DNA of 47,948 nucleotides from positions 1 through 47,948 of the forward strand of contig CAYYYG010000004.1 in NCBI GenBank assembly GCA_964476135.1, read 5' to 3'. The notes under the pieces were generated by a model that had not been told where the DNA came from, ran no database searches, and worked only from the letters and a program-made list of their open reading frames with translations. The position numbers and the translations under genes are program-made. This document shows, piece after piece, positions 1-9,300 of this stretch. Position 1 is the first letter of the stretch. Each line of letters starts with the position of its first letter. Source of the stretch: CAYYYG01 sp964476135. GTDB lineage: Bacteria > Patescibacteriota > Microgenomatia > UBA1406 > GWC2-37-13.

Positions 1-1095
1 TACGAGCCGGACGGGACCGGTCGTTCGCCTTTGGCACAAGACATCGACTGGACAAAAACCAAGTGTCCAAACTGTGGTGGGGCAGCCGTACGTGAAACCG
101 ATACAATGCCTAACTGGGCCGGCTCATGTTGGTATTTTTTATACTTCGCCATCCCACAAGAGCAGCGGAAAAAACTTGGTTTTGAGGATAATAATGCAAT
201 TAAAAATCCGTTCGTTAGTAATTGGTTGCCAGTCGACTGGTATCTTGGCGGAGCGGAGCATGCAGTGTTGCATTTGTTATATTCCAGATTTTGGATAAAA
301 GCGTTGAAAGATATAGGGCTACTGAATTTTATCGAGCCCTTCAAAAGATTACGGACTGTTGGAATAGTGCTTGCCGAAGATCATCGTAAAATGAGTAAGT
401 CATGGGGGAATGTTATCAATCCTGATGATGTGGTTGCTGAGTATGGAGCCGATACTTTGCGGGTGTATGAGATGTTCATGGCGCCTTTTAACCAGGAAAT
501 CGCCTGGTCGACAAGTTCATTACAGGGGGCGTATCGGTTCTTAAAAAGAATTTGGCAACTATATAATACTGAGTATATTGAAAAAAAATCTCATAAATCT
601 CATTCTGATAAGGAAGTGCAGATTGAGTTAAACCGCACGATCGAAAAAGTTACCCGAGACATTCCTGAAATTAAATACAATACTTCGATTGCGGCGATGA
701 TGGAATTCTTAAACAAATGGGAAGCTACTGCTTTGAAACATAAAGATACAGTACTCTCGGTAGATGACGCAAAGAAATTCCTCCAGATTTTAGCGCCTTT
801 TGCTCCTTTTATGACCGAGAAAATTTGGCAAGACGTATTTAAGGAAAAGGGATCGATTCATGTTGCGAAGTGGCCAAAGGCCGATGCTGCTGCGCTCACT
901 CACGAAAACGTCAAAATTCCGGTCCAGATTTCAGGTAAGGTGCGGGCTATTATTACCGTTCCCTCACGATCGTTAAGCCAGCAGAATGTTGTTGCTGTAG
1001 CCGAAGCTGAGCCAAAAATTCAAAAATACCTCAGTGGAAAAACCTACGAAATAGTATACATACACGGACGGGTATTGAATTTCGTGGTGAGCTGA
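1..1095 (+). CDS. leuS: Leucyl-tRNA synthetase, C-terminal part (5' end outside window)
   Basis: Class I aminoacyl-tRNA synthetase that charges tRNA-Leu. The reading frame is open from base 1, so the gene enters from the left edge; an internal TTG at 31 is not the start. Visible are the CPNCGG zinc-knuckle region, the WAGSCWYFLY segment typical of bacterial LeuRS, the KMSKS ATP-binding loop (nt 388-402) followed by WGNVINPDD, and the anticodon-binding and C-terminal domains ending in TGA at 1093-1095. About 364 codons remain of a protein normally around 800 residues. The motifs are intact, so I see no sign of decay. Confidence 0.96.
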   Translation, partial: YEPDGTGRSPLAQDIDWTKTKCPNCGGAAVRETDTMPNWAGSCWYFLYFAIPQEQRKKLGFEDNNAIKNPFVSNWLPVDWYLGGAEHAVLHLLYSRFWIKALKDIGLLNFIEPFKRLRTVGIVLAEDHRKMSKSWGNVINPDDVVAEYGADTLRVYEMFMAPFNQEIAWSTSSLQGAYRFLKRIWQLYNTEYIEKKSHKSHSDKEVQIELNRTIEKVTRDIPEIKYNTSIAAMMEFLNKWEATALKHKDTVLSVDDAKKFLQILAPFAPFMTEKIWQDVFKEKGSIHVAKWPKADAAALTHENVKIPVQISGKVRAIITVPSRSLSQQNVVAVAEAEPKIQKYLSGKTYEIVYIHGRVLNFVVS

Positions 1096-1106
1096 TATTT
1101 ACCAAA

Positions 1107-1496
1107 TCACCAAGTTCCTTTTTTAAGCAAATCAGCCCACTCTTCATTAGACATATGGACGTTATTGGTAGTTAAATGCCTGTCTTCGATCTGATCGCTA
1201 TGTCTTTGATCTGCAATGGGTCGTTCATAATGATGTGCGGCATATTGAACTGAATCAGTGTAGAGTGGTTCACCGTCTTGATTGATCTCTGGTCTCGCGT
1301 CTCCTGTAGCGTCTTGTTGTGTTTGTTCCGTTGTATTGTTGCTCCGGCCCCAACCCCAGCCGTCGTATTCGTGTTGCTTTATTGGTCCGAGATATTGATT
1401 TTTTTGCTCATCGGCTAGTCTGTTTTCTTCAGCTGTTGTCGCCGTATCGAGAGAGGGTAATTGTCCATCAAATCCGAAAGATCCAAATTCTTTCAT
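1107..1496 (-). CDS. Small hydrophilic hypothetical protein
   Basis: Not recognised. About 129 residues, acidic, rich in Asn, Gln, Asp and His, with no membrane segment and no cysteines. It ends in an EWADLLKKGTW tail. The frame extends to an earlier ATG at 1544, but that adds a hydrophobic stretch (YIFIIF) out of keeping with the rest, so I prefer the ATG at 1496. No Shine-Dalgarno is visible for either start. It is convergent with leuS, 11 bp from its stop. The composition suggests a partly disordered cytoplasmic protein. Another small protein in the window (4457-4795) also ends in Trp, but I see no real alignment between the two. Confidence 0.55.
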   Translation of the reverse strand: MKEFGSFGFDGQLPSLDTATTAEENRLADEQKNQYLGPIKQHEYDGWGWGRSNNTTEQTQQDATGDARPEINQDGEPLYTDSVQYAAHHYERPIADQRHSDQIEDRHLTTNNVHMSNEEWADLLKKGTW

Positions 1497-1620
1497 AAAG
1501 ATAATAAATATGTAATTTATAGGTAATCTATACTTTACCCTCATTTTTTTCTGTGTCGATGGTCACAAGCAGTGCAGTTGCAATGGGAGGGCCTCATTGA
1601 TACAATTTGAGATACAAAAA

Positions 1621-1693
1621 GGGTCCATAGCTCAACTGGTAGAGCAGCAGCCTTTTAAGCTGTTGGTTCTGGGTTCGAGTCCCAGTGGACTCA
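1621..1693 (+). tRNA. tRNA-Lys (anticodon TTT)
   Basis: Full cloverleaf. Acceptor GGGTCCA pairs with TGGACTC (one G-U), the D arm is GCTC/GAGC, the anticodon stem GCAGC/GCTGT encloses loop CTTTTAA with anticodon TTT, and the T arm is a GGTTCGAGTCC type. The CCA end is not encoded. A GATACAAT box lies about 20 nt upstream. Confidence 0.96.
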
Positions 1694-1792
1694 CATCAGT
1701 AAAATGATGATATTCTGACTGTTGTTGTTTCAGCAATAATCAGAATGTCATCAAACGGATGGCGTTCTTGCATATATTAAAGGAGACTTCCA

Positions 1793-2371
1793 GTGACGAA
1801 TACTATTGCGGTTTCAGCTAATGATGTCAGTCAGTACGGATGTCCGTACTGCGGGTATAGGTCAGGTTTTACCTATGTGTCAAGTAATGGAACTTCGGTA
1901 ATAATCTGCGGAGAGTGTGAAGGGCACTATGCGCTGCTAGCTGAAGGCCTAAAAAGGTCAGGTATCGGCTTTGACGGTTTTTTTCCTGAACTCGCAAGGC
2001 ATCCTCGATTTGGTATTCCGAAGCATGGTAATCCGGATTACAATCCGGGGCAAGGAGGGGAATACTTCAATTCTCGTGGTGTAGGATTAGACATGACTCC
2101 CGGCTGTTTTATTTGTGGCGGACAAGAGGGGATGTATCATAACATCGCTGCTTTTGTCACCACCAAAGAGTCGGGGGAGCGAGTTGTGGGCATGTTCCGA
2201 TTTGGTGCCTATCTGGACTATCGTCCTCATGAACCGGATCGTGTTCAAGTTAAGATAGGCGCATGTGATTCGCATCTGGGTCACCTGCAACTACTTGAGC
2301 AAGCAGTGCAAAGAAATGGCGCTGTGATTAACCCCGAGATTATTCTCTGGACAATAACTGCAGCGTTATAA
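1793..2371 (+). CDS. Zinc-ribbon hypothetical protein
   Basis: Unrecognised protein of 192 residues. It has three CxxC pairs: CPYC at about residue 17, CGEC at about 39 and CFIC at about 104. The first two make a likely zinc ribbon at the N terminus. The rest is soluble with no membrane segment. The start is a GTG with a good Shine-Dalgarno (AGGAGA at 1781-1786), one of the few clear ribosome-binding sites in the window. It follows tRNA-Lys by about 100 bp and ends before a strong stem-loop. A nucleic-acid or metal-binding role is possible, but the family is unknown to me. Confidence 0.7.
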   Translation: MTNTIAVSANDVSQYGCPYCGYRSGFTYVSSNGTSVIICGECEGHYALLAEGLKRSGIGFDGFFPELARHPRFGIPKHGNPDYNPGQGGEYFNSRGVGLDMTPGCFICGGQEGMYHNIAAFVTTKESGERVVGMFRFGAYLDYRPHEPDRVQVKIGACDSHLGHLQLLEQAVQRNGAVINPEIILWTITAAL

Positions 2372-2387
2372 GCATTGCTATCTATAC

Positions 2388-2420
2388 ATAAGCGCGCATG
2401 GTTTAACCATGTGCGCTTAT
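2388..2420 (+). terminator. Stem-loop, probable terminator
   Basis: A 14-bp stem (2388-2401 with 2407-2420) with a single G-U pair and a 5-nt loop, 16 bp after the zinc-ribbon gene. There is no U-run directly behind it, so it may end transcription weakly, protect the 3' end, or act on both strands. Confidence 0.55.
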
Positions 2421-2506
2421 ACACATAGTAAAATTTTCCTTTTCTAATTCTTCGTGTGTGAGTTTTTTCACAACAACTTCCAAGTTCATCGTCTATTTTA
2501 GTAATA

Positions 2507-3154
2507 ATGGGTTTCCATGCGGAAATTCCACCTTCTCCCCGAATTTATACAAACGGACATTCGTCTGACGATGATGGTCCATATAAAATCTTATATCATC
2601 AAAGAAGTCGAAAAAATTCACATAATTATTCGCTTGAGAGGGGATATGCATCTGAAGATTATGTGGAGGGTCTTTTTCAGCAGACCGATAATGAGGGCAA
2701 CTTGTATTTTCCCTGGATAGGAATCGAGAAAATACCACATGGAAGTGAGCTTGATCGTCAGGGAGCCGATTTCGTCTTTCATCTCACTCAATCTGATAAT
2801 ATCGACTATGCCGCCCTCACCGGAATTAGCACAGTTCGTGTTGATGTGAAGAGTTCCGAAACCGGAGTGCGAACACACATGGAAAAGGGAATGAAGATCG
2901 GGAATGAGTGGTGGAAGTACTGCATGGTTGTGCTTGATGCAGGCTGGCCCGACCAGATGATTTATGCGGATTTTGTTGCTCAGCTGACTAATTTGGTCGG
3001 AATTCTGGACAATCAGGAGGAGCTTGAGGATTTTCTTTTATATCTTCACCCGACGGTTTCTGCCAGTTTTCAAGAAGCCATGGCAGCAGACTATATGGGT
3101 CGCCGAAAAGAACTTCTCGATTGGGTTAAGTCGGGTTTACGGGGTAGTATGTGA
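2507..3154 (+). CDS. PD-(D/E)XK nuclease-like hypothetical protein
   Basis: 215-residue soluble protein. At about residues 81-120 it has the arrangement ELDRQGADFVF followed about 25 residues later by VRVDVKSSETG. This matches the core of PD-(D/E)XK nuclease folds: an acidic residue in the first motif, then D-x-K on the next strand. The rest (Trp-rich and acidic helical C terminus) is not familiar. There is no second nuclease or methylase gene beside it. The ATG follows a TATTTT box (2494-2499) by 7 nt, with no Shine-Dalgarno, so the message may be leaderless. The nuclease call is inference from a short motif. Confidence 0.6.
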   Translation: MGFHAEIPPSPRIYTNGHSSDDDGPYKILYHQRSRKNSHNYSLERGYASEDYVEGLFQQTDNEGNLYFPWIGIEKIPHGSELDRQGADFVFHLTQSDNIDYAALTGISTVRVDVKSSETGVRTHMEKGMKIGNEWWKYCMVVLDAGWPDQMIYADFVAQLTNLVGILDNQEELEDFLLYLHPTVSASFQEAMAADYMGRRKELLDWVKSGLRGSM

Positions 3155-3196
3155 TTTATCACACAAGTTAATTTTTAGTCGTGATAAAATCGCAAA

Positions 3197-4435
3197 ATGA
3201 GGACAGTTTTATTCCGTACAAGTTTCATTGCGATCCTGCTTTATTGTTTATTCTTCATAAATCTATTTACTTATAAGGTGATTTCGGTAGAAAGAGAGGA
3301 AAGTTACACAGCGGAAGTTGTAGTGTTCGTCCGTAAGGGGTGCACCCACTGTGAGCAGGAGGAAAAATTTATTTCCGGTCTGAGAGGGAAAAAATATAAT
3401 ATCAACGTCCGTTATTATAGATTGGAGAAAAAAGAAGACAGAGAGAAGTGGGAGTTGTTTACGGCAAAAAACAAGCTTGCAAAAGTGACTCCTATTACAA
3501 TAATCGGAAAAAAATATTTAATCGGCTTTGATGGGCCACAGACTACAGGTGAATTGATTTTGCAAATGATCAATACTGCTAAAAAAGAAAAAATATACAC
3601 AGATCTAAATAATAAAAGTCTTACTGCAGCATCTGAGGATACCCGGGTTTGTAAGGAGGGTGATATTATACCATGCGAATACAGTAACAAGAGAGTAACG
3701 ATAAGTTTGCCGTTTATCGGGAAAATAGAATCAGATAGATACCCATTAATGATACTCGCAGCACTGCTTGGATTTTTTGATGGATTTAATCCTTGTGCGA
3801 TGTGGGTACTCATAACATTCCTGCTTATACTGATGCAAGTTGGCAGCCGAAAAAAAATGTTACTATTTGTCGGTACGTTCGTCCTTGCCGAGGCGATCAT
3901 GTATTTTTTTATACTTGCTGTTTGGTATAAAACATGGGATTTTGTACACCTCGATGCGATTGTTACCCCTTTTGTAGGGATGCTGTCTATTGTTGGCGGG
4001 ATTTTTTTCCTTCGGGAATGGCGCAAGAAAGAAATAGAGTGTAAAGTGACTGATTTGAAAACTCGCTCACAAACCAGACAAAAAATAATCAAGCTCGCCG
4101 AACAAAAATTTACGCCCATTGTTTTTTTAAGCATTCTGGGAATCGCATTTTCGGTGAATGTGATTGAGTTTGCCTGCTCGGTTGGAATCCCCCAGGCTTT
4201 TACGAAAATATTGGAGATAAATAGGTTATCGTTTGCCGGATCGATGGGGTATATAGCTGTTTATATTTTATTTTATATGATTGATGATGTTATAGTTTTT
4301 GCGATCGCTCTATGGGGTTTTGACAAGATGCACTTAACGACTCGATATAGTAAAATTTCAAATTTATTGGGTGGTCTCGTAATGATCTTGCTTGGATTGA
4401 TCTTATTTTTGCAGCCTTCTCTTTTACGTTTTTAA
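3197..4435 (+). CDS. Thioredoxin/glutaredoxin-CcdA (DsbD-like) fusion
   Basis: 412-residue membrane thiol-disulfide protein. An N-terminal membrane segment (about 5-28) is followed by a thioredoxin-fold domain with CTHC at 49-52 and the TPI cis-proline at 98-100. After about residue 185 there is a CcdA/DsbD-type six-helix membrane domain with the key cysteines Cys200 (NPC) and Cys327 (EFACS). CcdA proteins pass electrons from cytoplasmic thioredoxin across the membrane. The fused outer domain is the likely acceptor, so one protein could reduce extracellular disulfides. A TAAAAT box (3185-3190) ends 6 nt before the ATG and there is no Shine-Dalgarno. Confidence 0.88.
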   Translation: MRTVLFRTSFIAILLYCLFFINLFTYKVISVEREESYTAEVVVFVRKGCTHCEQEEKFISGLRGKKYNINVRYYRLEKKEDREKWELFTAKNKLAKVTPITIIGKKYLIGFDGPQTTGELILQMINTAKKEKIYTDLNNKSLTAASEDTRVCKEGDIIPCEYSNKRVTISLPFIGKIESDRYPLMILAALLGFFDGFNPCAMWVLITFLLILMQVGSRKKMLLFVGTFVLAEAIMYFFILAVWYKTWDFVHLDAIVTPFVGMLSIVGGIFFLREWRKKEIECKVTDLKTRSQTRQKIIKLAEQKFTPIVFLSILGIAFSVNVIEFACSVGIPQAFTKILEINRLSFAGSMGYIAVYILFYMIDDVIVFAIALWGFDKMHLTTRYSKISNLLGGLVMILLGLILFLQPSLLRF

Positions 4436-4456
4436 TTTATGAATTAGTGGAAATTA

Positions 4457-4795
4457 TTACCAAGCGTCTTTGTATTTTTTCTCATCACCGAATTCCGGAT
4501 TGAAATGCCCTTTGTTTGTTTGGTTATGATCGGCCAGTTCGCCATGTTTTTCCACATCATAACGTTCATATGTGATAGTCCCGTCAGGATTATGAATCTC
4601 AACCAATACTGATTGGGTAGGGAGCTTGACTCTTAGATCCGGACCAGCTTTATTAGGCAGTTCAACATAATGATAGGTTTTTTTGCCCATTATCACGCCG
4701 CCGGCTATAGTTGGATCATCGTCCGGACCCCAGACTTGATCTGGATCAAATGGATCAGGATCGGAATAAACAGTTTTTCTAAGTCTTTCTGACAT
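4457..4795 (-). CDS. Small hypothetical protein
   Basis: 112-residue soluble protein, not recognised. It is acidic at the N terminus (SDPDPFDPDQVWGPDDD) and has a central stretch likely to form strands. There is no signal peptide and there are no cysteines. The ATG at 4795 sits 2 bp from a scaffold gap, so its promoter is not visible and a longer N terminus cannot be excluded. It is convergent with the thioredoxin-CcdA gene. Confidence 0.6.
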   Translation of the reverse strand: MSERLRKTVYSDPDPFDPDQVWGPDDDPTIAGGVIMGKKTYHYVELPNKAGPDLRVKLPTQSVLVEIHNPDGTITYERYDVEKHGELADHNQTNKGHFNPEFGDEKKYKDAW

Positions 4796-4797
4796 GT

Positions 4798-4897
4798 NNN
4801 NNNNNNNNNNNNNNNNNNNNNNNNNNNNNNNNNNNNNNNNNNNNNNNNNNNNNNNNNNNNNNNNNNNNNNNNNNNNNNNNNNNNNNNNNNNNNNNNN
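4798..4897. other. Assembly gap (100 N)
   Basis: Run of exactly 100 N, a standard scaffolding filler whose true length is unknown. It lies between two divergently transcribed genes and hides their shared upstream region. Unlike the gap at 17010, the flanks show no duplicated sequence. Confidence 0.99.
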
Positions 4898-4915
4898 AGA
4901 CGTAAAACCTCATGC

Positions 4916-4921
4916 TATAAT
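4916..4921 (+). promoter_or_regulatory. -10 box of the M16 peptidase gene
   Basis: Perfect TATAAT ending 5 nt before the ATG at 4927. Transcription would start at or very near the start codon, predicting a leaderless mRNA. The -35 region is lost in the gap. Confidence 0.7.
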
Positions 4922-4926
4922 ATCAC

Positions 4927-6228
4927 ATGCAGATACTTCACAACACATTGAGTAATGGTCTGAAAATTATTTTTATTGATACAGAAGTATTTCCGACACT
5001 TACATCTTTACTGCTTGTCGGCGCCGGTTCCCGCTATGAAAACCCCGAAAATAACGGTATCGCTCATTTTTTTGAGCATATCCCATTCAAGGGCACAAAG
5101 AATTATCCGACAGCATATGATCTTAGCGCAACAATCGAAGGATTCGGTGGAATATTTAACGCTTTTACAAGCAAAGACCATACGGCTTATTGGATAAAGG
5201 CACCTTCGGAGCATTTCGAAACTATGGTGGACATTACTGGCGATATGATACTCGCTCCACTACTTGATCCGGTGGAGATAGAGCGTGAAAAGGGTGTAAT
5301 TATCGAGGAAATTAATATGTATGAGGATATGCCGGCACGTCGGGTAAGCGAAGTATTGTGTCAGACTATGTATCCGAACCATCCGCTAGGCATGGACATA
5401 TTAGGGACTAAATCTACGGTCGGATCATTTACAAAAAAAACTTTCACCGATTACATGAATTCTCATTATTATCCTAATAATGCAGTGTTTGTGGTGGCCG
5501 GTGGCTTATCGCAGGTCAATAATAAAAATGACCGTGAATATCGTGAATTAATTTCGGTAGTTGAGAAGAAGTTTTCTTCCTGGAAACCCGGCAAAAAACC
5601 TGATTTTAAAAAGGTTACAGACGTGCAGAATAAAATGAAAATTGCAGTCATTGAGAAGAAAACTGAACAGGCGCATTTTACGGTCGGTTTTCCGGCAGTT
5701 TCATTTAATGATCCGCAAAAACACGCAGTTTTATTGCTGTCAACGATACTTGGTGGCGGATCGTCGTCGCGATTGTTTATTGAAGTTCGTGAGAGGCGGG
5801 GACTTTGCTACTACATAGGTGCGGACCGAGAGGTGTATGCCGACACGGGAGAATTCATAATTCAAGCGGGCGTGCCTAATAATTTGGCTAAATTGAAACA
5901 AGCTGTTTCGGTAACTTTGGCTGAGTGTAGGAAAATTAAAGAAAAGGGCCTCAGAAAAGGAGAACTCGAACGTGCTAAAGAATTAATCAAAGGTAGAATG
6001 CTTATCTCACTCGAAGATTCTTCAAAAGTTGCGCAATTTTTTGGAACGAAAAGCTTACTCCAAAACTCCACAAAATCACCTTCGGAAGTTCTTGATGAGA
6101 TAATGAAGGTATCAGCGGAGGAAGTTTTATTTGCCGCAAAAACAATTTTACAGCCACAAAAATTGAACTTTGCTGTTATCGGTCCATTTGACCAGTCAGC
6201 TCTTTCTGAATCGGACCTGGAAGTCTAG
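4927..6228 (+). CDS. M16 family zinc metallopeptidase (processing-peptidase type)
   Basis: 433-residue soluble peptidase of the pitrilysin/insulinase clan. It carries the inverted zinc motif HxxEH as HFFEH at residues 47-51, the third ligand glutamate in GVIIEE (about 127-128), and the C-terminal half with the GGGSSSRLF and ERRGLCYYI segments that bind substrate. Length and layout match the single-chain bacterial PqqL/YmxG-like processing peptidases of about 420-440 residues. It probably degrades peptides or signal-peptide remnants. A TATAAT box 5 nt upstream of the ATG and no Shine-Dalgarno suggest leaderless translation. Confidence 0.95.
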   Translation: MQILHNTLSNGLKIIFIDTEVFPTLTSLLLVGAGSRYENPENNGIAHFFEHIPFKGTKNYPTAYDLSATIEGFGGIFNAFTSKDHTAYWIKAPSEHFETMVDITGDMILAPLLDPVEIEREKGVIIEEINMYEDMPARRVSEVLCQTMYPNHPLGMDILGTKSTVGSFTKKTFTDYMNSHYYPNNAVFVVAGGLSQVNNKNDREYRELISVVEKKFSSWKPGKKPDFKKVTDVQNKMKIAVIEKKTEQAHFTVGFPAVSFNDPQKHAVLLLSTILGGGSSSRLFIEVRERRGLCYYIGADREVYADTGEFIIQAGVPNNLAKLKQAVSVTLAECRKIKEKGLRKGELERAKELIKGRMLISLEDSSKVAQFFGTKSLLQNSTKSPSEVLDEIMKVSAEEVLFAAKTILQPQKLNFAVIGPFDQSALSESDLEV

Positions 6229-6336
6229 TGATATTTCTCACACTTCTTCCTCCTTATTATAATTAGTATTTACAAGCCTCATTAAATGTGCTAATAATTA
6301 ATAATTAGGGTCTATTTTGATTCTTTTAGATACTGG

Positions 6337-9300
6337 ATGATGGAATATAAAATAATAAAATCAGGAAATAGATTTTTATTGTTTATATCATCCATCATAT
6401 CTATTTTCGTATGCTGTGTTGTAATTTTTCCTACCTTAAAGCTTGCATACGCATACGACACAACATACGACTGGGATTTTTCGGTCAGTGGAGATTATAC
6501 GCTTTCCGATTCAACCGCAATTGAAATTTCGGGTAGTTCTGCTCGATTGAAGGTGTTGAATTATTCCTCAGACGGGAATACGGCGGCTCTTTTCCATTTC
6601 GACGAATCCTCAGGGACCCCTTCAGATTCTTCCAGTAATAGTAACACGGCAACCAACACGAACGGAACTTATNNNNNNNNNNNNNNNNNNNNNNNNNNNN
6701 NNNNNNNNNNNNNNNNNNNNNNNNNNNNNNNNNNNNNNNNNNNNNNNNNNNNNNNNNNNNNNNNNNNNNNNNGGTAATGCAACCACGCAGAATCAGACTA
6801 ATTACAGCTGGGATTTGAATGGAAAACTAGCAATTGAGAGCTCGGTTGCAATCGGCTCTAGTATTTATGTTGGGTTGGGAAACGCCGCCAGCGATGGAGA
6901 AGTTTGGCAATGGAACGGCTCTTCCTGGAGTCAGATCGGCGGCGACGGCACGGGCTGGGCAGTGAATACCTATGAGGAGATATATTCAATGACAACGGAC
7001 GGTACAAATTTGTACATTGGCGCCGGCTCAACCGCCGGCGATGGAGATGTCTTGCGCTGGAATGGAAGCTCCTGGGCTCAGATCGGCGGCGACGGTTCGG
7101 GCTGGGCTGCCTCGACTTATGAGTACGTGACAAGCCTGTATCGGGATGGCACGGGTATTTATGCCGGTCTCGGAACATCGACCAACGATGCCGAAGTATG
7201 GCGCTGGAATGGTAGTTCATGGACAAAAATTGGTGGTGACGGTGTAAATTCGAGTTTCAATACTAATTACGAGTACGTGGCAAGTATAACCGGTGATGGT
7301 AGTAACATTTATGCAGGTCTAGCCTCAGGAGCAGACGATGCCGAAGTGTGGAGATTCAACGGTTCCACTTGGGCAAGAATCGGCGGTGACGGTTCGGGCT
7401 GGGCGGCTTCCACGTTTGAGATTGTTACCTCGATGTATTATCAGGGTGGAAATCTATACGCAGGCTTAGGGAATAGTGCGGCGGGTGATGGTGACTTGTG
7501 GCGTTATAACGGTACAACATGGCATCAGATCGGCGGCGACGGATCGGGCTGGGCGGCCTCGACTTATGAGCAGGTATGGACTGTGACCGGTGATGGGACA
7601 AATATTTATGCCGGTATCGGAAATACGGCCGGCGATAATGAAGTCTGGCGTTGGGATGGCAGTACGTGGACGCAGATAGGTGGCGATGCTCTTAATAGTG
7701 GTTTTACTAATACTCATACACAGGTGCGGGCACTTACTTACGTATCGACGGGAACATTTTTATATGCGGGATTGCAAGGCACGGGTACCTCGGCCGAAGA
7801 ATGGCGATTTAACGGTTCTACCTGGACAAGAATCGGCGGAAATTACCTCAATGGCAGCTGGGGGTATACAAATTTGGGTAGTGTTGAAAGCATGGTTCCG
7901 GCAAATGGATACTTATACGCAGGTACCGGAAACGCCACCGCCGGTAATGCCTTAATTTGGCAATATGACGGCACCGCGTGGAACTTAGTGGGTGGCCAGG
8001 GTAATAACAGCAGCTGGGCGTTTAATACTTTTGAATCGGTCCCGAGTCTGATGCGCTATGGAGGTAATTTATATGCCGGACTAGGCACCAGTGCCGGTGA
8101 CGGTGAGGTGTGGCGCTATTCTTCAGGAAGCTGGTCTTTTGTTGGCGGCGACGGTACGGGTTGGGCTGCCTCAACTTATGAAGGGGTTTATTCTATGGCG
8201 GAATATCGAGGAAATTTATACGCCGGTTTAGGCGCGTCTGCCAACGATGCAGAAATTTGGCGTTATAACGGTTCATCTTGGGCAAAAATTGCAGGAGATA
8301 GCACGGGCTGGACCACTAATTATGAAACGGTGCGCTCGCTTGCTGTTTATAAAGGAAATTTATACGCCGGTTTAGGCGATAGTGCCGGCGACGCCGAAGT
8401 GTGGCGTTACAATGGTTCCACTTGGGCAAGAATCGGCGGCGACGGCACAGGCTGGGCTAATTCTACTTTTGAAACAGTAGATTCAATGGCTGTTTATAAT
8501 GGAAATTTGGTCGCTGGCTTGGGTACGACTGCCGGCGACGCCGAAGTGTGGCAATACAACGGAACAACATGGTCACAAATCGGCGGCGACGCTCTAAATT
8601 CATCCTGGACGAACGCTACTTATGAACGCGTACGGGCTTTGGGAATATTTAACGGAGAATTATATGCCGGGTTGGGGAGCACGGCGGGGGATGGCGAGGT
8701 ATGGAAGTGGAACGGCAGTACTTGGAGTCAGATCGGCGGCGATTCATTGAATAGCGGTTGGGCGTCGGCACATGAGCATGTTACTTCATTCGCAGCTTAT
8801 AAAGGAAAGCTGAATGCGGGATTAGGAGATAGTGCCAATACAGACGCTGCGATTTATGCATATGGTGGCAATGCGATCTTGCAGTCTGCAACCGCTTCGC
8901 AAAATACAAATTGGCATCATATCGCAGCGACTTACGATGGTGCGACGATGAAAATATATATAGATGGCACTCTCGATAACTCAGCAAGCGCGACTCTTTC
9001 CATGCTTGATACATCAAGCCTGCTTTCGATCGGTAATGGAGCCGGATCTGTTCATGCCGGTTCACCTGGGACATATTTAAGCGGACAGATAGATGAAGTT
9101 CGAATCAGTGATTCCGCCCGTACATCTTTCACGACCACTCCATATTCATCTGCTGCTCAAACAGTGCGGCCAAATTCGGCAGTATTTACTACACAAATAA
9201 AAAATTGGGACGGATTTGCCGCAACTGATACGCTCAATGGAGGCACGATCAACTATCGTGTATCAACCGACGGAGGAACAACATGGCAATATTATACCGG

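Noticed and set aside
6858..7955. Open frames of 80-120 codons on the minus strand and in other frames within the repeat region
   Set aside because: Arg/Ser/His-rich shadows of the repeated propeller code; no start signals and no recognisable sequence.
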